A program made the translations under genes and the position numbers. A stretch of 56,889 bases of DNA from Bacteroidales bacterium (lineage in GTDB: Bacteria > Bacteroidota > Bacteroidia > Bacteroidales > P3). This document shows positions 6,745-15,530 of this stretch, in pieces (within the stretch, counting starts at the first letter, position 1; every line of letters starts with the position of its first letter). The stretch spans positions 1 to 56,889 of the forward strand of contig JAGCYV010000019.1 in NCBI GenBank assembly GCA_017960605.1, read 5' to 3'. The notes below the pieces were generated by a model. The model ran no database searches and had not been told where the DNA came from. It was given only the letters and a program-made list of their open reading frames with translations.

Positions 6745-9700
6745 TTAGCGGGTCACAACGACACGCTTGGCGGCGGCGGTGCCGACCTTCACGAGATAGA
6801 CACCGGTATTGTTCATACGGAACTCGACGCGGTCACCGGCCTTCGGGGCAGCGTTCATCACGCGGCCGTTCAGGTCATAGACATACACGTTCTGGCCTTC
6901 GGCACCGAGCACGTAGATCACGCTCTCGTTGCTATAGACCTTCACGTTGTCCATAGTGACATCCTCGATGCCGACCTTCACGTCGAAGATGGCAAACAGG
7001 TACACATCCTCAGAGATAGAATCGATGATGTAGATCGACTCCTTGCTGAGGGTGTCGCGGTTGCGATCCAGCCAGGCGACGAACTTGTAGCCTTCGAGGG
7101 CGTTGGCCATGAGGGTCACGGGGCTGCCGGCAGCCACGGGCTCGGCCGGAATACCGGTCACATTACCCATGTTGTCGTCATACACGACCTGCACAGTGTA
7201 GGTGTTCTCGGGATTGGCGGCGAAGTTGGCCACGAGGGTGATGTCGCTGATCACGGTGATGGTGATGGTCGGAGTGGTCTCGCCAGTGCTCCAGTCCACG
7301 AAGTGGTAGCCGGGGTTAGCCACAGCGGTCAGGCTCACCGGGGTACCGGCTTCCACCGGTGCGGTGGGAACACCCAACACATAACCCATCGCGCTGTCGT
7401 TCACGGTCACCGTCACAGTGTAGCCCTGGGGCTGCGGAGCGTTGGTGTCCTGAGCGAAGATCGGGGAGACGTTGAAGATGTAACCATCCAGCAGCGCACC
7501 CACAGCGGGCAGGTCGCCGAAGGCATCGAAGAATTCAGCGTAAGCACTGTCGAGGTTCTCATTCTCATAGACAGTGTCGCCATCGCCGTTGATCATGGTG
7601 AACACCCAGTCGGCGAGCACATAGCCCTGAGCGGGCTGAGCCGTCAGCGAGAGAATATCGCCAGTGGTGAAGTAGTGGGTGCCGGGAGCGGGAGTGGTGG
7701 TACCTCTCGTCGGGTCGGGCACGTTGACAATCAAGGTCACAGTGTCGGGCTCGGCGGCACCGGCAGCGAAGTTAGCCGTCACAAAGAATTCATAAACGTG
7801 GTCGCCAGCCTCCACCGTGTCATAGCCAATCAGAGTGAACACATCGACCTCGGCAATATTGAGGGTGGTGTCAATTATAGCAACTACGGTATCGTAACCA
7901 TAGGACGAGTAATCCATCGTAACACGGATGGTCCAACCCTCGAGGTGGTAGCCGGCTGCGGGCTGAGCCACAACGCTGGCCACATCACCCTCATAGAAGT
8001 AGTGTACGCCGGGGGCGGGCACAGTGGTACCCATCGTCGGGTCGTTCACGGCCACGGTCACCTTCACGCTGTCAGGTGCAGGCATCGGAGCGGCACCAAC
8101 AGTCAGGCTGATGTCGTCGATGAGCAGGTAGTTCTGGTCGTAGCTGTCGTGGTGGTGGAAAGCGATATAGACGCTCTGACCGGCATAAGCCGAGAGATCA
8201 ACCACCTTGTTCACCCAGTCGTTGGTGCTGTCGGGATTGACGGCAAGCAGCGTGGTGGTGAAGGCCGCGGTGTCGGCGGTGGTAGTGGAGAGCATCACAT
8301 CGTAGAGCTCGGTGGGATAGTTGGCCGAAACCTTGTGCCACCAGGCGAGGTTCAGGGTGTCACCGGCAGCAATGGTCGGCAGGACGAACTTCGGCGAGAT
8401 CATCCAAGCGTTGGCATGGACGGCGCCAGAGTAGTACGACACCGAGACAGCCATAGCGTTGCCGCTGTGGGCAGTGATGTTGCTGTTGGAAGTCGTTGTG
8501 AACCAAGGATAGCCGTCGGCGCTTCCGTTCACGGTGCTCCAGCAGCCGAGACCGTTCTCAAAGCCTTCCATGTAAGGCAGCGTGGTAACATCGGCGCAAG
8601 CAGTCATGGCGTTGATGGTCATCATCGCAGCACTGTCGGTAGCCGAGCAGATGGCCTGCACGCCGAAGGTGTAACCCGTGCCGGCGGTCAAGCCGGTGAA
8701 GGTGTAGTTGGTGGTGGTCACGTTGGCCACGAAGGTGCTGCCGTTATAGACATCGTAGCTGGCGGCGGTACCGGTCCAGCTGATGCTCACGCTGGTGGTG
8801 CTGACGCTATCGACCGTCAGGCCGCTGACAGCCATGCAGCTCGGGCAGGGATCGGTCATCGTGTAGAAGGTGCCAGAGAGGTTGGTGGCATCGCTGATGG
8901 TGTAAAGCGGGGCGCCGCCACCATCGACAAGTGCGAAGGTAATCTCGTCAGGATAGCTGTAAGAGCCACCGCTGGTCCAGCTGAAGGTCACAGGAACACC
9001 GCTGCACACGCTCACCGAGAAGGTGTCGTAGATGGTAACGTTAGACTGATCCTGGTCAGCCATGCTGTAGGTAGCCACAGTGGCACCGTTCTGGCTGATG
9101 GTGATAGTGTTGCCATTCCAGCCGTCGCCCCAAGCATCCTGAGCATAAATCTTGATGGTGCAGCTGCCGCCGGCGCAGTCGGTCGTGGCGCTGACGGTGG
9201 CAGCGTTCGAGGTCTCGGTAGCGGAGCAGTTGGCCACCACACCGAAGATGTAGGTCGTGCTGGCGGTCAGTCCGGTCACCTCGTAGTTGGTGGTGGTGAT
9301 GCCGGTAGCCACAACGGAACCGTTGTCGCTGATGATAGAGTAGGTGGCGCCGGTGTTGTCAGCGTCGGTCCAGCTCAGGAAGACGCTGGTGGCGGTCACG
9401 CTATCGACCGTCAGATTGCTGACGGGCATACAGGCAGGAGCCACACCAGGCGTGTAGGCGAAGGTGGTCTTCGGCAGGAAGTCGCGCTGAGTGGCGCTGC
9501 CGGAACCGTAGCTGCTCATCGAAGCGCCGGTGGCGGCGACACCGTACCAGGTGCTGGTAACCCACTGGCCAGTAGCCGTCTGGCTGAAGGCCACCTGCAG
9601 GTTGCCGCCCATGTACTGGTAAGGAGTGGTGAAGGTGACTTCCATCTTGTTGTCAACAATGGAGAGGCTGCCAGCATAGACCTGGGTCATGGTGGTGAGG

Positions 9701-12700
9701 TCGGCATAAGCCGACAGGGTGGTCTCGTTGGTCTCGGTCAGATAGACGTTGAACGTGGCCACACCCCAGTCCACACTGGCCTGGGTGGCATAGAAGGTCA
9801 TCTTGTTGATGTTGCCGTAAGCCATAGCGCTCAGGCTGGCAGCGGGGATGATGAACTGGCTCTTCGTCAATTCGTCAACATACAGGCCATACACAGGCAC
9901 AAAGCCGTTGGTGGCGGTGCCATCGTTCACGGTGATGGTGTAGGCGTTGGTCGGAGTGAAGACCAGCGTGGTCCAGGCACTCTTGTCATCGACGTCACAG
10001 ACGGCGCGCACCTTCACGGTGTCGGCCACCTCGGGAGTGAGGCCGGTGAAGCTATAGGTGGAGTCGGTGACGCTGATCAGGTTGGTCATGTCGCCGTTGA
10101 GGCAAATCTCCCAAGCAGTCTCTTCGTCGCCGGCGTGCCAGTTGATGGTGGCCACAGTGCCGTCACCGGGGGTGAGGGTGGCTGCCAGACCGGTGGGAGC
10201 CGGGCAGGAAATCAGCGTGGTGAAGGTCACCGTGACGGTGTCGCTCTCCTCGGTGCCGCAGTCAGAGGCCACACCGAAGGTGTAGGTCGTCTGGCCGCTG
10301 AGGCCGGTGAGGGTCACTGTGTTGTCGGCAACAGACTGCACCAAGGTGCTGTCGGCCATATTATAGACATTGTAGCCGGTGGCAGTGCCCGTCCAGGTCA
10401 GCGTGGCGCCGTGGGCCTCGATGTTCGTGGCGGTCAGGCCGGTCACATGCACACAGGCGGGAATGGCTCCGACGGTCACATCGTCAAGGTAGATGTAGGC
10501 GTCGCCGTTGCCCCAGTTACTGGTGCCCTGGAAATAGACAACCACATTTTCATCCACCAACTCGGCGGGCAGGATGTATTCGGCCAAGGTCCAGTCGCTG
10601 GCACCGGTAAGGTTGGTGGCGAGGGTGGTACGGGTTGCGGAACCCTCAACACCCACCATCACGGTGAAGTCGCCGCCGGTGGGGTTCTTGTACCAGAAGC
10701 TCAGCTGGGCTGCTTCGTCGATGGCAATCACCGGGGTGGCCAGCACGTTGGTGTTGCCGTTGCTGTTGCTATAGGAGTTGAAGCGCAGGCCGACACCGTC
10801 GTGGCCGGTGGCATAGTAGTTCCACTTGTAAGAGGCGCTGGTGGTGGTACCCTCGCTGTTGTCCCAGCAGCTGGGGATGCCGCTGGTGAGCGTGTTGAAG
10901 TTCTCAGCGAAGGGCATTGCAAAGGCGGCGCAAGCGGTGCGGAAGGTCACAAAGACCGTGTCGCTCTCATCGGTGCCGCAGTCGGCGGTCACACCATAGG
11001 TGTACTCGGTGTTGGCGGTCAGGTTGGTGAGGTCAATGGTAGCGGTGGTGACATTCTGCACGAGGGTGCCGTTGTCATAGACATTGTAGCTGGTGGCATC
11101 GCCTGTCCAGGTCAGCGTGGCACCATCGGCGGTGATATTGCTGGCGGCCAGAGCGGTCACAGCCGGGCAGGCGGGAATGGTGTAACCCGTGACAGCCATG
11201 GTGCTCACATAAGCCTTATAGTTGCAACCCGTCGAGGTGTAGTTGATAGCCAAACGGTTAGCGGTCAGAGGCACATTGAAGGTCAGGGTCTGCCAATCAC
11301 TGTATCCAGTGGTGCTATATTCGGCGGTCCAGGTATAGTCGCTGGGCGTGGTGCTGCCAGTGGTGGCATAACCGAAACGCAGCGGGTCGGCAGTGCCGTG
11401 CGTAGCATAGATCACAGTCACTTGGATGGAGTCGGCGTCGGTCAGTGCGCTGGCATCCAGCATCGGCGAATAAGCATACTGGAAGTAGTCGCTAGCGGTG
11501 CTCCACGAGTTGAACACAATTACCGTGCTGTCACTGTATGTGGTGAAGCCAAAGTAGTTGCTGCTCGTCGTAGAAGTGGAGGCATTGGCGGTGTTGTTGC
11601 TGACGAGGGTCCAGCAACCGGCATTGGCAGCCGCGAAAGTCTCGGTCCAAGGCAGAAGTTCAGCTTCGCAAGCGGTATGGCCGCTGACGGTGACAACGGG
11701 AGAAGACTCGGTAGCCGAGCAGTTGGCCACCACGCCGAAGGTATAAGCCGTGTTGGCGGTCAGGCCGGTGGCGGTGTATGTGGTGCCTGTGATGCCGGTG
11801 GCCACAACCGAGCTGTCGCTCATGTCGTACACCGTATAGGTGGCGCTGGGGTTGACAGCGTCAGTCCAGTTCAGCGTGATGCTGTTGGCGGTGATATTGC
11901 CGGCAGTCAGGTCGCTGATCTCGACGCAGCTGGGCATCTCCTCGAGGAGGATGTCGTCGACGTATACATACCAGGTCGAAGCGGGACGGTTGGCGCGGAT
12001 GGCTACGAAGGTGCCGTTGCCGTTGTAGCCGTTCAGGTTGACGGTGTATTCGGCCCAAGTGGTACCCTCAATGATGACGCTGTCGACAGCCACGAAGGTG
12101 TTGATGTCGTGAGCGTCGGTCAGCACGCCAACAATGAACACCGGCTCATATGAAGCGTTGGATTCTTTGGCCCAGAACTTCAGACGGCAGTCGCTGACGC
12201 TGTAGCTACCGCCGAGGCTGGGAAGCACTATGCACTGGTAGTCGCCATAATAGGTGCCTGCACTGTTGGAGTTGGTCCAATAGAGACCCTTGGTGCCGCC
12301 CTCGGTATGGTTGTAGGTAGTAGAACTGCTAATATAAGGCTGACCGAAATACTGCGTGCCGTTGTTCAAGCGGTTCCAGCACTCTGCAAAGGCGGCACTG
12401 GTGCTGCTGCCGGTGGCCTCAGCCTCGAAGTTCTGGAGGTAGGGCAGCGTGGTCATGGCGTCGCAGTCGGTGTGGACGTTGACGGTAGTCGCGGTCGAAG
12501 CCTCGGTGGCCGAGCAGTTGGTCACAACGCTGAAGGTGTAGTCGGTGTTGCCGGTGAGGCCAGTAGCGGTGTAGGTCATAGCGCTGATGCCGGTGGCGAT
12601 GACGCCGTCGGCGTCAGACACCGTGTAGGTGGCGCCAGTGTTGATGGTGTCAACCCAGTTCAGGGTCACGCTGTTGTTGGTGATGCCGCTGACGGTCAGG

Positions 12701-14220
12701 TTGACGACGCGGGCGCAGCTCGGCAGGTTCTCGACGACGATGTTGTCGATACCGCAGGCCACATTGGTGTAGCTGGAGGTGGAGGTGCCGTTGTGCACAC
12801 CCGAGAACTTGAAGGCCAGACGGGCGCCGGCGGGAGCGGCGGCGGCCAGGCCGGAGAGGTTCAGGTCGACAACATGCTGTGTGGCGGTGACGGCATTGGC
12901 CGACCACATGCTCACAAAGGTAGTCACGTCATCATTGGTGACATAGCCAAGTTCGAGCACTGCGGCGGCGCCGGTGGCGCTGTAGGCGGAGCTCATCTTG
13001 TAGTCAAAGCCTATCTGCAAGCCGTTAATCGGCGTGGCAAAGGCGGGCATGACAGCATAACGGACGTCACCGCGAGCGGTGGCATAGCCAAGATAACTGC
13101 TGCTGGTGACAGCGGAACCTGTCAGCTGGATAGGCATGTAGAGGTAGGGGTTGCCGGACACCATGGAGCCGTAGCTGGTACTCGTAATCTGAGCCACGCC
13201 GCCGTAGTAGGCAGAAGAGCCGCTGGTCTCAGCGGTGTTGGTACCGTTGGAATAGTATATCCAACAAGCCGGCAAAACGGAAGGACCATAATAAGGACTA
13301 GATGTGCTGGCGAAACCGGTGTAGCCATTGAACTCCTCAACATAGGGTAAGGCTTGCGTGACAGCGCAGCCAGTACGGCCCATGGCAAACGACTTTACGG
13401 CTTCGTCGCCGGCGCCGCAGTTGGCGGCAACAGCAAAGGTGTATACCGTATTGGCATCAAGGCCTGTTGCAGTGTAAGTTGTAGCGGAAACGTTGCCGAG
13501 GAGGTTGGTGTCAGTCGCGGTAACAGTGTAGATGTTATAGGTGGCGCCGGTGTTATTGGCGTCAGTCCAAGTCAGTGTCAAGCTATTAGCGGTGGTCTGC
13601 GCACCGTCGATGGCCAAATTGGTCACAGGGAAGCAGGAAGGAACCTCGGTGAAGGTGGTCTTCGGGAGGAAGGCGGTGTGGTTGGGTGAAGACATGGTCG
13701 AGTAGGTCGAGCCAATGTTGTCCACACCATAGCAGCCTTGGTTGCTGGAGCCGAAATAGTTGCCAGAGGCACCGGAGGTTTGGATCTCAACAATGAGGTT
13801 GCCTCCATTGTAGGTGTAGGGCGTGGAGAACTCGAACGAGAACACGCCGTTGACAACAACCAGATTGCCGGCATAGACGGTGGTCAGCGTCTGGCTGCTT
13901 AAACCCGCGGAGAGGTCGGTCTCCGTGGTCTCGGCCATACGGATGTACCACGTCGAAGCGGTAAGGGTTTTGTTTGCGGTGGTGTTCTGGTGGTAGAATG
14001 TGATTGCACCAATGGTGCTACCATTCATACTCGTAAGCAGCGATGCCGGATAGAGCATCTGGGCCTGCCTATTACCAGAACCATCACAGTTGTAGAAATC
14101 CAGTGGTACCTTGGCGTGGGTGGTAGTACCATCAGCCACGGTCCAGGAATTCTGCGCTTGCATCGCGAAGGGCAGCAGCATGGCCGCCACAATCGCTAAA
14201 GTTCGTAGAAACTTTTGCAT
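6745..14220 (-). CDS. Giant multidomain surface protein with T9SS type A sorting domain
   Basis: This predicted secreted, cell-surface-attached protein has about 2,491 residues. I start it at the ATG at 14220, giving MQKFLRTLAIVAAMLLPFAMQAQ, a good signal peptide; an upstream ATG at 14262 would add 14 residues before it. Eight fibronectin-III-like modules are seen, most beginning with C-P/M-x-V-x-x-L and containing LTWTD or LTWTG. Jelly-roll modules with LPYxExF starts alternate with them. A roughly 130-residue N-terminal module (ending FLPKTTF) is repeated in mid-protein. One GWGDGWNG-type module is present. Four divergent InlB-type B-repeats (TMGTTVPAPGVHYF, GYHFVDWSTGE) precede the C-terminal sorting domain NVYVYDLNGRVMNAAP...VVVTR. 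The last is recognised by the T9SS and removed on attachment. The ligand is unknown; adhesion is plausible. Confidence 0.9.
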   Translation of the reverse strand: MQKFLRTLAIVAAMLLPFAMQAQNSWTVADGTTTHAKVPLDFYNCDGSGNRQAQMLYPASLLTSMNGSTIGAITFYHQNTTANKTLTASTWYIRMAETTETDLSAGLSSQTLTTVYAGNLVVVNGVFSFEFSTPYTYNGGNLIVEIQTSGASGNYFGSSNQGCYGVDNIGSTYSTMSSPNHTAFLPKTTFTEVPSCFPVTNLAIDGAQTTANSLTLTWTDANNTGATYNIYTVTATDTNLLGNVSATTYTATGLDANTVYTFAVAANCGAGDEAVKSFAMGRTGCAVTQALPYVEEFNGYTGFASTSSPYYGPSVLPACWIYYSNGTNTAETSGSSAYYGGVAQITSTSYGSMVSGNPYLYMPIQLTGSAVTSSSYLGYATARGDVRYAVMPAFATPINGLQIGFDYKMSSAYSATGAAAVLELGYVTNDDVTTFVSMWSANAVTATQHVVDLNLSGLAAAAPAGARLAFKFSGVHNGTSTSSYTNVACGIDNIVVENLPSCARVVNLTVSGITNNSVTLNWVDTINTGATYTVSDADGVIATGISAMTYTATGLTGNTDYTFSVVTNCSATEASTATTVNVHTDCDAMTTLPYLQNFEAEATGSSTSAAFAECWNRLNNGTQYFGQPYISSSTTYNHTEGGTKGLYWTNSNSAGTYYGDYQCIVLPSLGGSYSVSDCRLKFWAKESNASYEPVFIVGVLTDAHDINTFVAVDSVIIEGTTWAEYTVNLNGYNGNGTFVAIRANRPASTWYVYVDDILLEEMPSCVEISDLTAGNITANSITLNWTDAVNPSATYTVYDMSDSSVVATGITGTTYTATGLTANTAYTFGVVANCSATESSPVVTVSGHTACEAELLPWTETFAAANAGCWTLVSNNTANASTSTTSSNYFGFTTYSDSTVIVFNSWSTASDYFQYAYSPMLDASALTDADSIQVTVIYATHGTADPLRFGYATTGSTTPSDYTWTAEYSTTGYSDWQTLTFNVPLTANRLAINYTSTGCNYKAYVSTMAVTGYTIPACPAVTALAASNITADGATLTWTGDATSYNVYDNGTLVQNVTTATIDLTNLTANTEYTYGVTADCGTDESDTVFVTFRTACAAFAMPFAENFNTLTSGIPSCWDNSEGTTTSASYKWNYYATGHDGVGLRFNSYSNSNGNTNVLATPVIAIDEAAQLSFWYKNPTGGDFTVMVGVEGSATRTTLATNLTGASDWTLAEYILPAELVDENVVVYFQGTSNWGNGDAYIYLDDVTVGAIPACVHVTGLTATNIEAHGATLTWTGTATGYNVYNMADSTLVQSVADNTVTLTGLSGQTTYTFGVASDCGTEESDTVTVTFTTLISCPAPTGLAATLTPGDGTVATINWHAGDEETAWEICLNGDMTNLISVTDSTYSFTGLTPEVADTVKVRAVCDVDDKSAWTTLVFTPTNAYTITVNDGTATNGFVPVYGLYVDELTKSQFIIPAASLSAMAYGNINKMTFYATQASVDWGVATFNVYLTETNETTLSAYADLTTMTQVYAGSLSIVDNKMEVTFTTPYQYMGGNLQVAFSQTATGQWVTSTWYGVAATGASMSSYGSGSATQRDFLPKTTFAYTPGVAPACMPVSNLTVDSVTATSVFLSWTDADNTGATYSIISDNGSVVATGITTTNYEVTGLTASTTYIFGVVANCSATETSNAATVSATTDCAGGSCTIKIYAQDAWGDGWNGNTITISQNGATVATYSMADQDQSNVTIYDTFSVSVCSGVPVTFSWTSGGSYSYPDEITFALVDGGGAPLYTISDATNLSGTFYTMTDPCPSCMAVSGLTVDSVSTTSVSISWTGTAASYDVYNGSTFVANVTTTNYTFTGLTAGTGYTFGVQAICSATDSAAMMTINAMTACADVTTLPYMEGFENGLGCWSTVNGSADGYPWFTTTSNSNITAHSGNAMAVSVSYYSGAVHANAWMISPKFVLPTIAAGDTLNLAWWHKVSANYPTELYDVMLSTTTADTAAFTTTLLAVNPDSTNDWVNKVVDLSAYAGQSVYIAFHHHDSYDQNYLLIDDISLTVGAAPMPAPDSVKVTVAVNDPTMGTTVPAPGVHYFYEGDVASVVAQPAAGYHLEGWTIRVTMDYSSYGYDTVVAIIDTTLNIAEVDVFTLIGYDTVEAGDHVYEFFVTANFAAGAAEPDTVTLIVNVPDPTRGTTTPAPGTHYFTTGDILSLTAQPAQGYVLADWVFTMINGDGDTVYENENLDSAYAEFFDAFGDLPAVGALLDGYIFNVSPIFAQDTNAPQPQGYTVTVTVNDSAMGYVLGVPTAPVEAGTPVSLTAVANPGYHFVDWSTGETTPTITITVISDITLVANFAANPENTYTVQVVYDDNMGNVTGIPAEPVAAGSPVTLMANALEGYKFVAWLDRNRDTLSKESIYIIDSISEDVYLFAIFDVKVGIEDVTMDNVKVYSNESVIYVLGAEGQNVYVYDLNGRVMNAAPKAGDRVEFRMNNTGVYLVKVGTAAAKRVVVTR

Positions 14221-14361
14221 GATGTTTTGATTTTTGGTTAATAAATAAGGTTTGTTATACATTTGATTTTCTTTCAGTCAAACTCATTTCAGAACAATCT
14301 TGTCTTCTTCCACATAGGTATCACTTGCGACTTTTCCATTTTCATTCTATCCATATGTCTC

Positions 14362-14718
14362 TTATTCTGTTTCAGGAAGTTCCTCAATGAAAGACATTAC
14401 TTGTTTCCTCAGCGGCGGAAGTTCTTCGTGGATAATAATCCACAACTCAGGGAAGTCTATTTTATAGTAGTCGTGCACCAAGACATGACGCAAACCAATG
14501 ACGTCTTTCCACAACACCTCGGGATGGGAGGCACAGAACTCTTTGGTCAGTTTGTATGCCGCCTCGCCAATAATCTGTAAATTGTGTGCAACGGCATGGC
14601 GAAGCATCTTATTGTCAACAAGTTCTTCGAGAGTTACCCCCTGCGTAAACTCGTTCACATTGTCGATGGCTTCCAACATGTGTTGCAAACGTCCTCTATC
14701 TCTAATTGCCTCTCTCAT
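14362..14718 (-). CDS. hepT: HepT-like toxin (DUF86, HEPN family)
   Basis: This small HEPN protein of 118 residues has the catalytic RX4HXY motif as R77, H82, Y84 (RHVLVHDYY). HepT proteins act as RNases or as targets of AMP-adding antitoxins. The gene overlaps the upstream nucleotidyltransferase gene by 17 bp, the normal MntA/HepT arrangement with antitoxin first. The conserved LVHDYYKID segment is intact, so the toxin is probably functional. The pair lies between the T9SS cargo gene and the M24 peptidase, unrelated to either. It may serve in genome maintenance or phage defence; the sequence alone does not tell. Confidence 0.9.
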   Translation of the reverse strand: MREAIRDRGRLQHMLEAIDNVNEFTQGVTLEELVDNKMLRHAVAHNLQIIGEAAYKLTKEFCASHPEVLWKDVIGLRHVLVHDYYKIDFPELWIIIHEELPPLRKQVMSFIEELPETE

Positions 14719-14992
14719 AGATTATCTTCTTGTCACGGTTGGCGGTTTTCTCGGCGAAAGGGAGCAGTGTGCCGTTGGTCACGAGGTCAACCTGCTTGCT
14801 CAGAAGTTCTTGCAGCTCGTTCTTGATGTGCACATGTTGCAGCAATCCCACGTGGTCGTCGAAGTCAACGAGGATATCCACATCGCTGTCTTCACGCTCC
14901 TCCCCACGGGCATAAGAGCCAAAGAGCCAGGCTCTCTGCACCGGTTGGGTCGCGAAATAATCGCGGATTGTCTGTAGCATCTGTTCGCTCAT
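14702..14992 (-). CDS. mntA: MntA-like minimal nucleotidyltransferase antitoxin
   Basis: This minimal nucleotidyltransferase has 96 residues, with the pol-beta signature GSYARG at 25-30 and catalytic aspartates in SDVDILVDFD (D37, D39). In characterised MntA/HepT systems the antitoxin neutralises HepT by adding AMP residues to the tyrosine of the HEPN motif. Here the helix carrying GSYARGEEREDSDVDI is complete. Promoter boxes lie 60-90 bp upstream, and hepT follows with a 17-bp overlap, so the two are co-transcribed and probably translationally coupled. Confidence 0.9.
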   Translation of the reverse strand: MSEQMLQTIRDYFATQPVQRAWLFGSYARGEEREDSDVDILVDFDDHVGLLQHVHIKNELQELLSKQVDLVTNGTLLPFAEKTANRDKKIIYERGN

Positions 14993-15051
14993 TTGTTTAC
15001 CTGACTGTTTCTGTTGGCGTTGCTTTTCTGGGGATGGTATAATCCAATGTG

Positions 15052-15083
15052 CAAAGGTACGAAATCTTTTTCATTCGGCCAAA
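15052..15083 (-). promoter_or_regulatory. Promoter of the mntA-hepT pair
   Basis: On the minus strand, TTTG (15080-15083) and TACCTTTG (15052-15059) are 20 bp apart, matching TTTG / TAnnTTTG. Transcription would begin around 15045, about 50 nt before the mntA start. Confidence 0.8.
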
Positions 15084-15227
15084 GAAAAAAAGCATCGAGG
15101 GCGACTTATTAACATTGCCAGTATTGATTCCCAGCAACTTAACAGAAAAACTTTAACTTTTCCACCAAGCTCTCCCCGACCCTCTCTTCGCTGCCGACTT
15201 GCCCCCACCTCAGGCTTGCCCCAGGGG

Positions 15228-15374
15228 TACCCTAGTGATACCCTAGTGTTACCTTAGTGATACCCTAGTGATACCTTAGTAGTACCCTAGTGTTACCTTA
15301 GGGGTACCTCCGTACATCGTACCTGGGCATTACTAGGGCAATACTAGGTCAATACTAGGTCAATACTAGGTCAT
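15228..15374. repeat. 11-bp periodic array with TAC-CTAGT core, about 12 units
   Basis: Units such as TACCCTAGTGA, TACCTTAGTGA and TACCCTAGTGT repeat every 11 bp from 15228 to about 15315. After a 4-bp phase shift a second block (15320-15374) continues with TACTAGGGCAA and TACTAGGTCAA. It is the main content of the 538-bp gap between mntA and the M24 peptidase gene. I see no ORF in that gap; the remainder holds the mntA promoter and a candidate promoter for the peptidase. The units contain CTAG or TTAG in every copy. Confidence 0.8.
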
Positions 15375-15464
15375 AAGGGTTGCAGAGCTGATTGTCAGCC
15401 GGTTGCAAAACACCTTTTCCAGAGGGATAAAAATATACCTGCGCGGGACAATAAAACGGCCCCG

Positions 15465-15493
15465 TTTGCGTTAACAAGCATGCTGTAATTTTA
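15465..15493 (+). promoter_or_regulatory. Candidate promoter of the M24 aminopeptidase gene
   Basis: TTTG at 15465-15468 and TAATTTTA at 15486-15493 are 17 bp apart. The second box differs by one base from TAnnTTTG and the spacing is slightly short, so this is weaker than the other promoters. It would give a leader of about 35 nt ending in an A-tract before the ATG at 15531. Confidence 0.4.
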
Positions 15494-15530
15494 CTCGGAA
15501 AAGAATCAAACAAAAAAAAACGACATAAAT

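Noticed and set aside
6705-6956. Arginine-rich plus-strand frame next to the GC hairpin
   Set aside because: It is a shadow of the sorting-domain end of the giant gene, with composition driven by that gene's codon use.
6730-12153. Plus-strand open frame of 1,807 codons opposite the giant T9SS protein gene
   Set aside because: It is a mirror of the minus-strand gene. The translation is a monotonous G/H/V/A-rich sequence with no domain, while the minus strand gives a signal peptide, FnIII modules and a sorting domain.
15228-15374. CRISPR array or terminator cluster
   Set aside because: Units are only 11 bp with no spacers, and no stem of useful length with a U-run forms.
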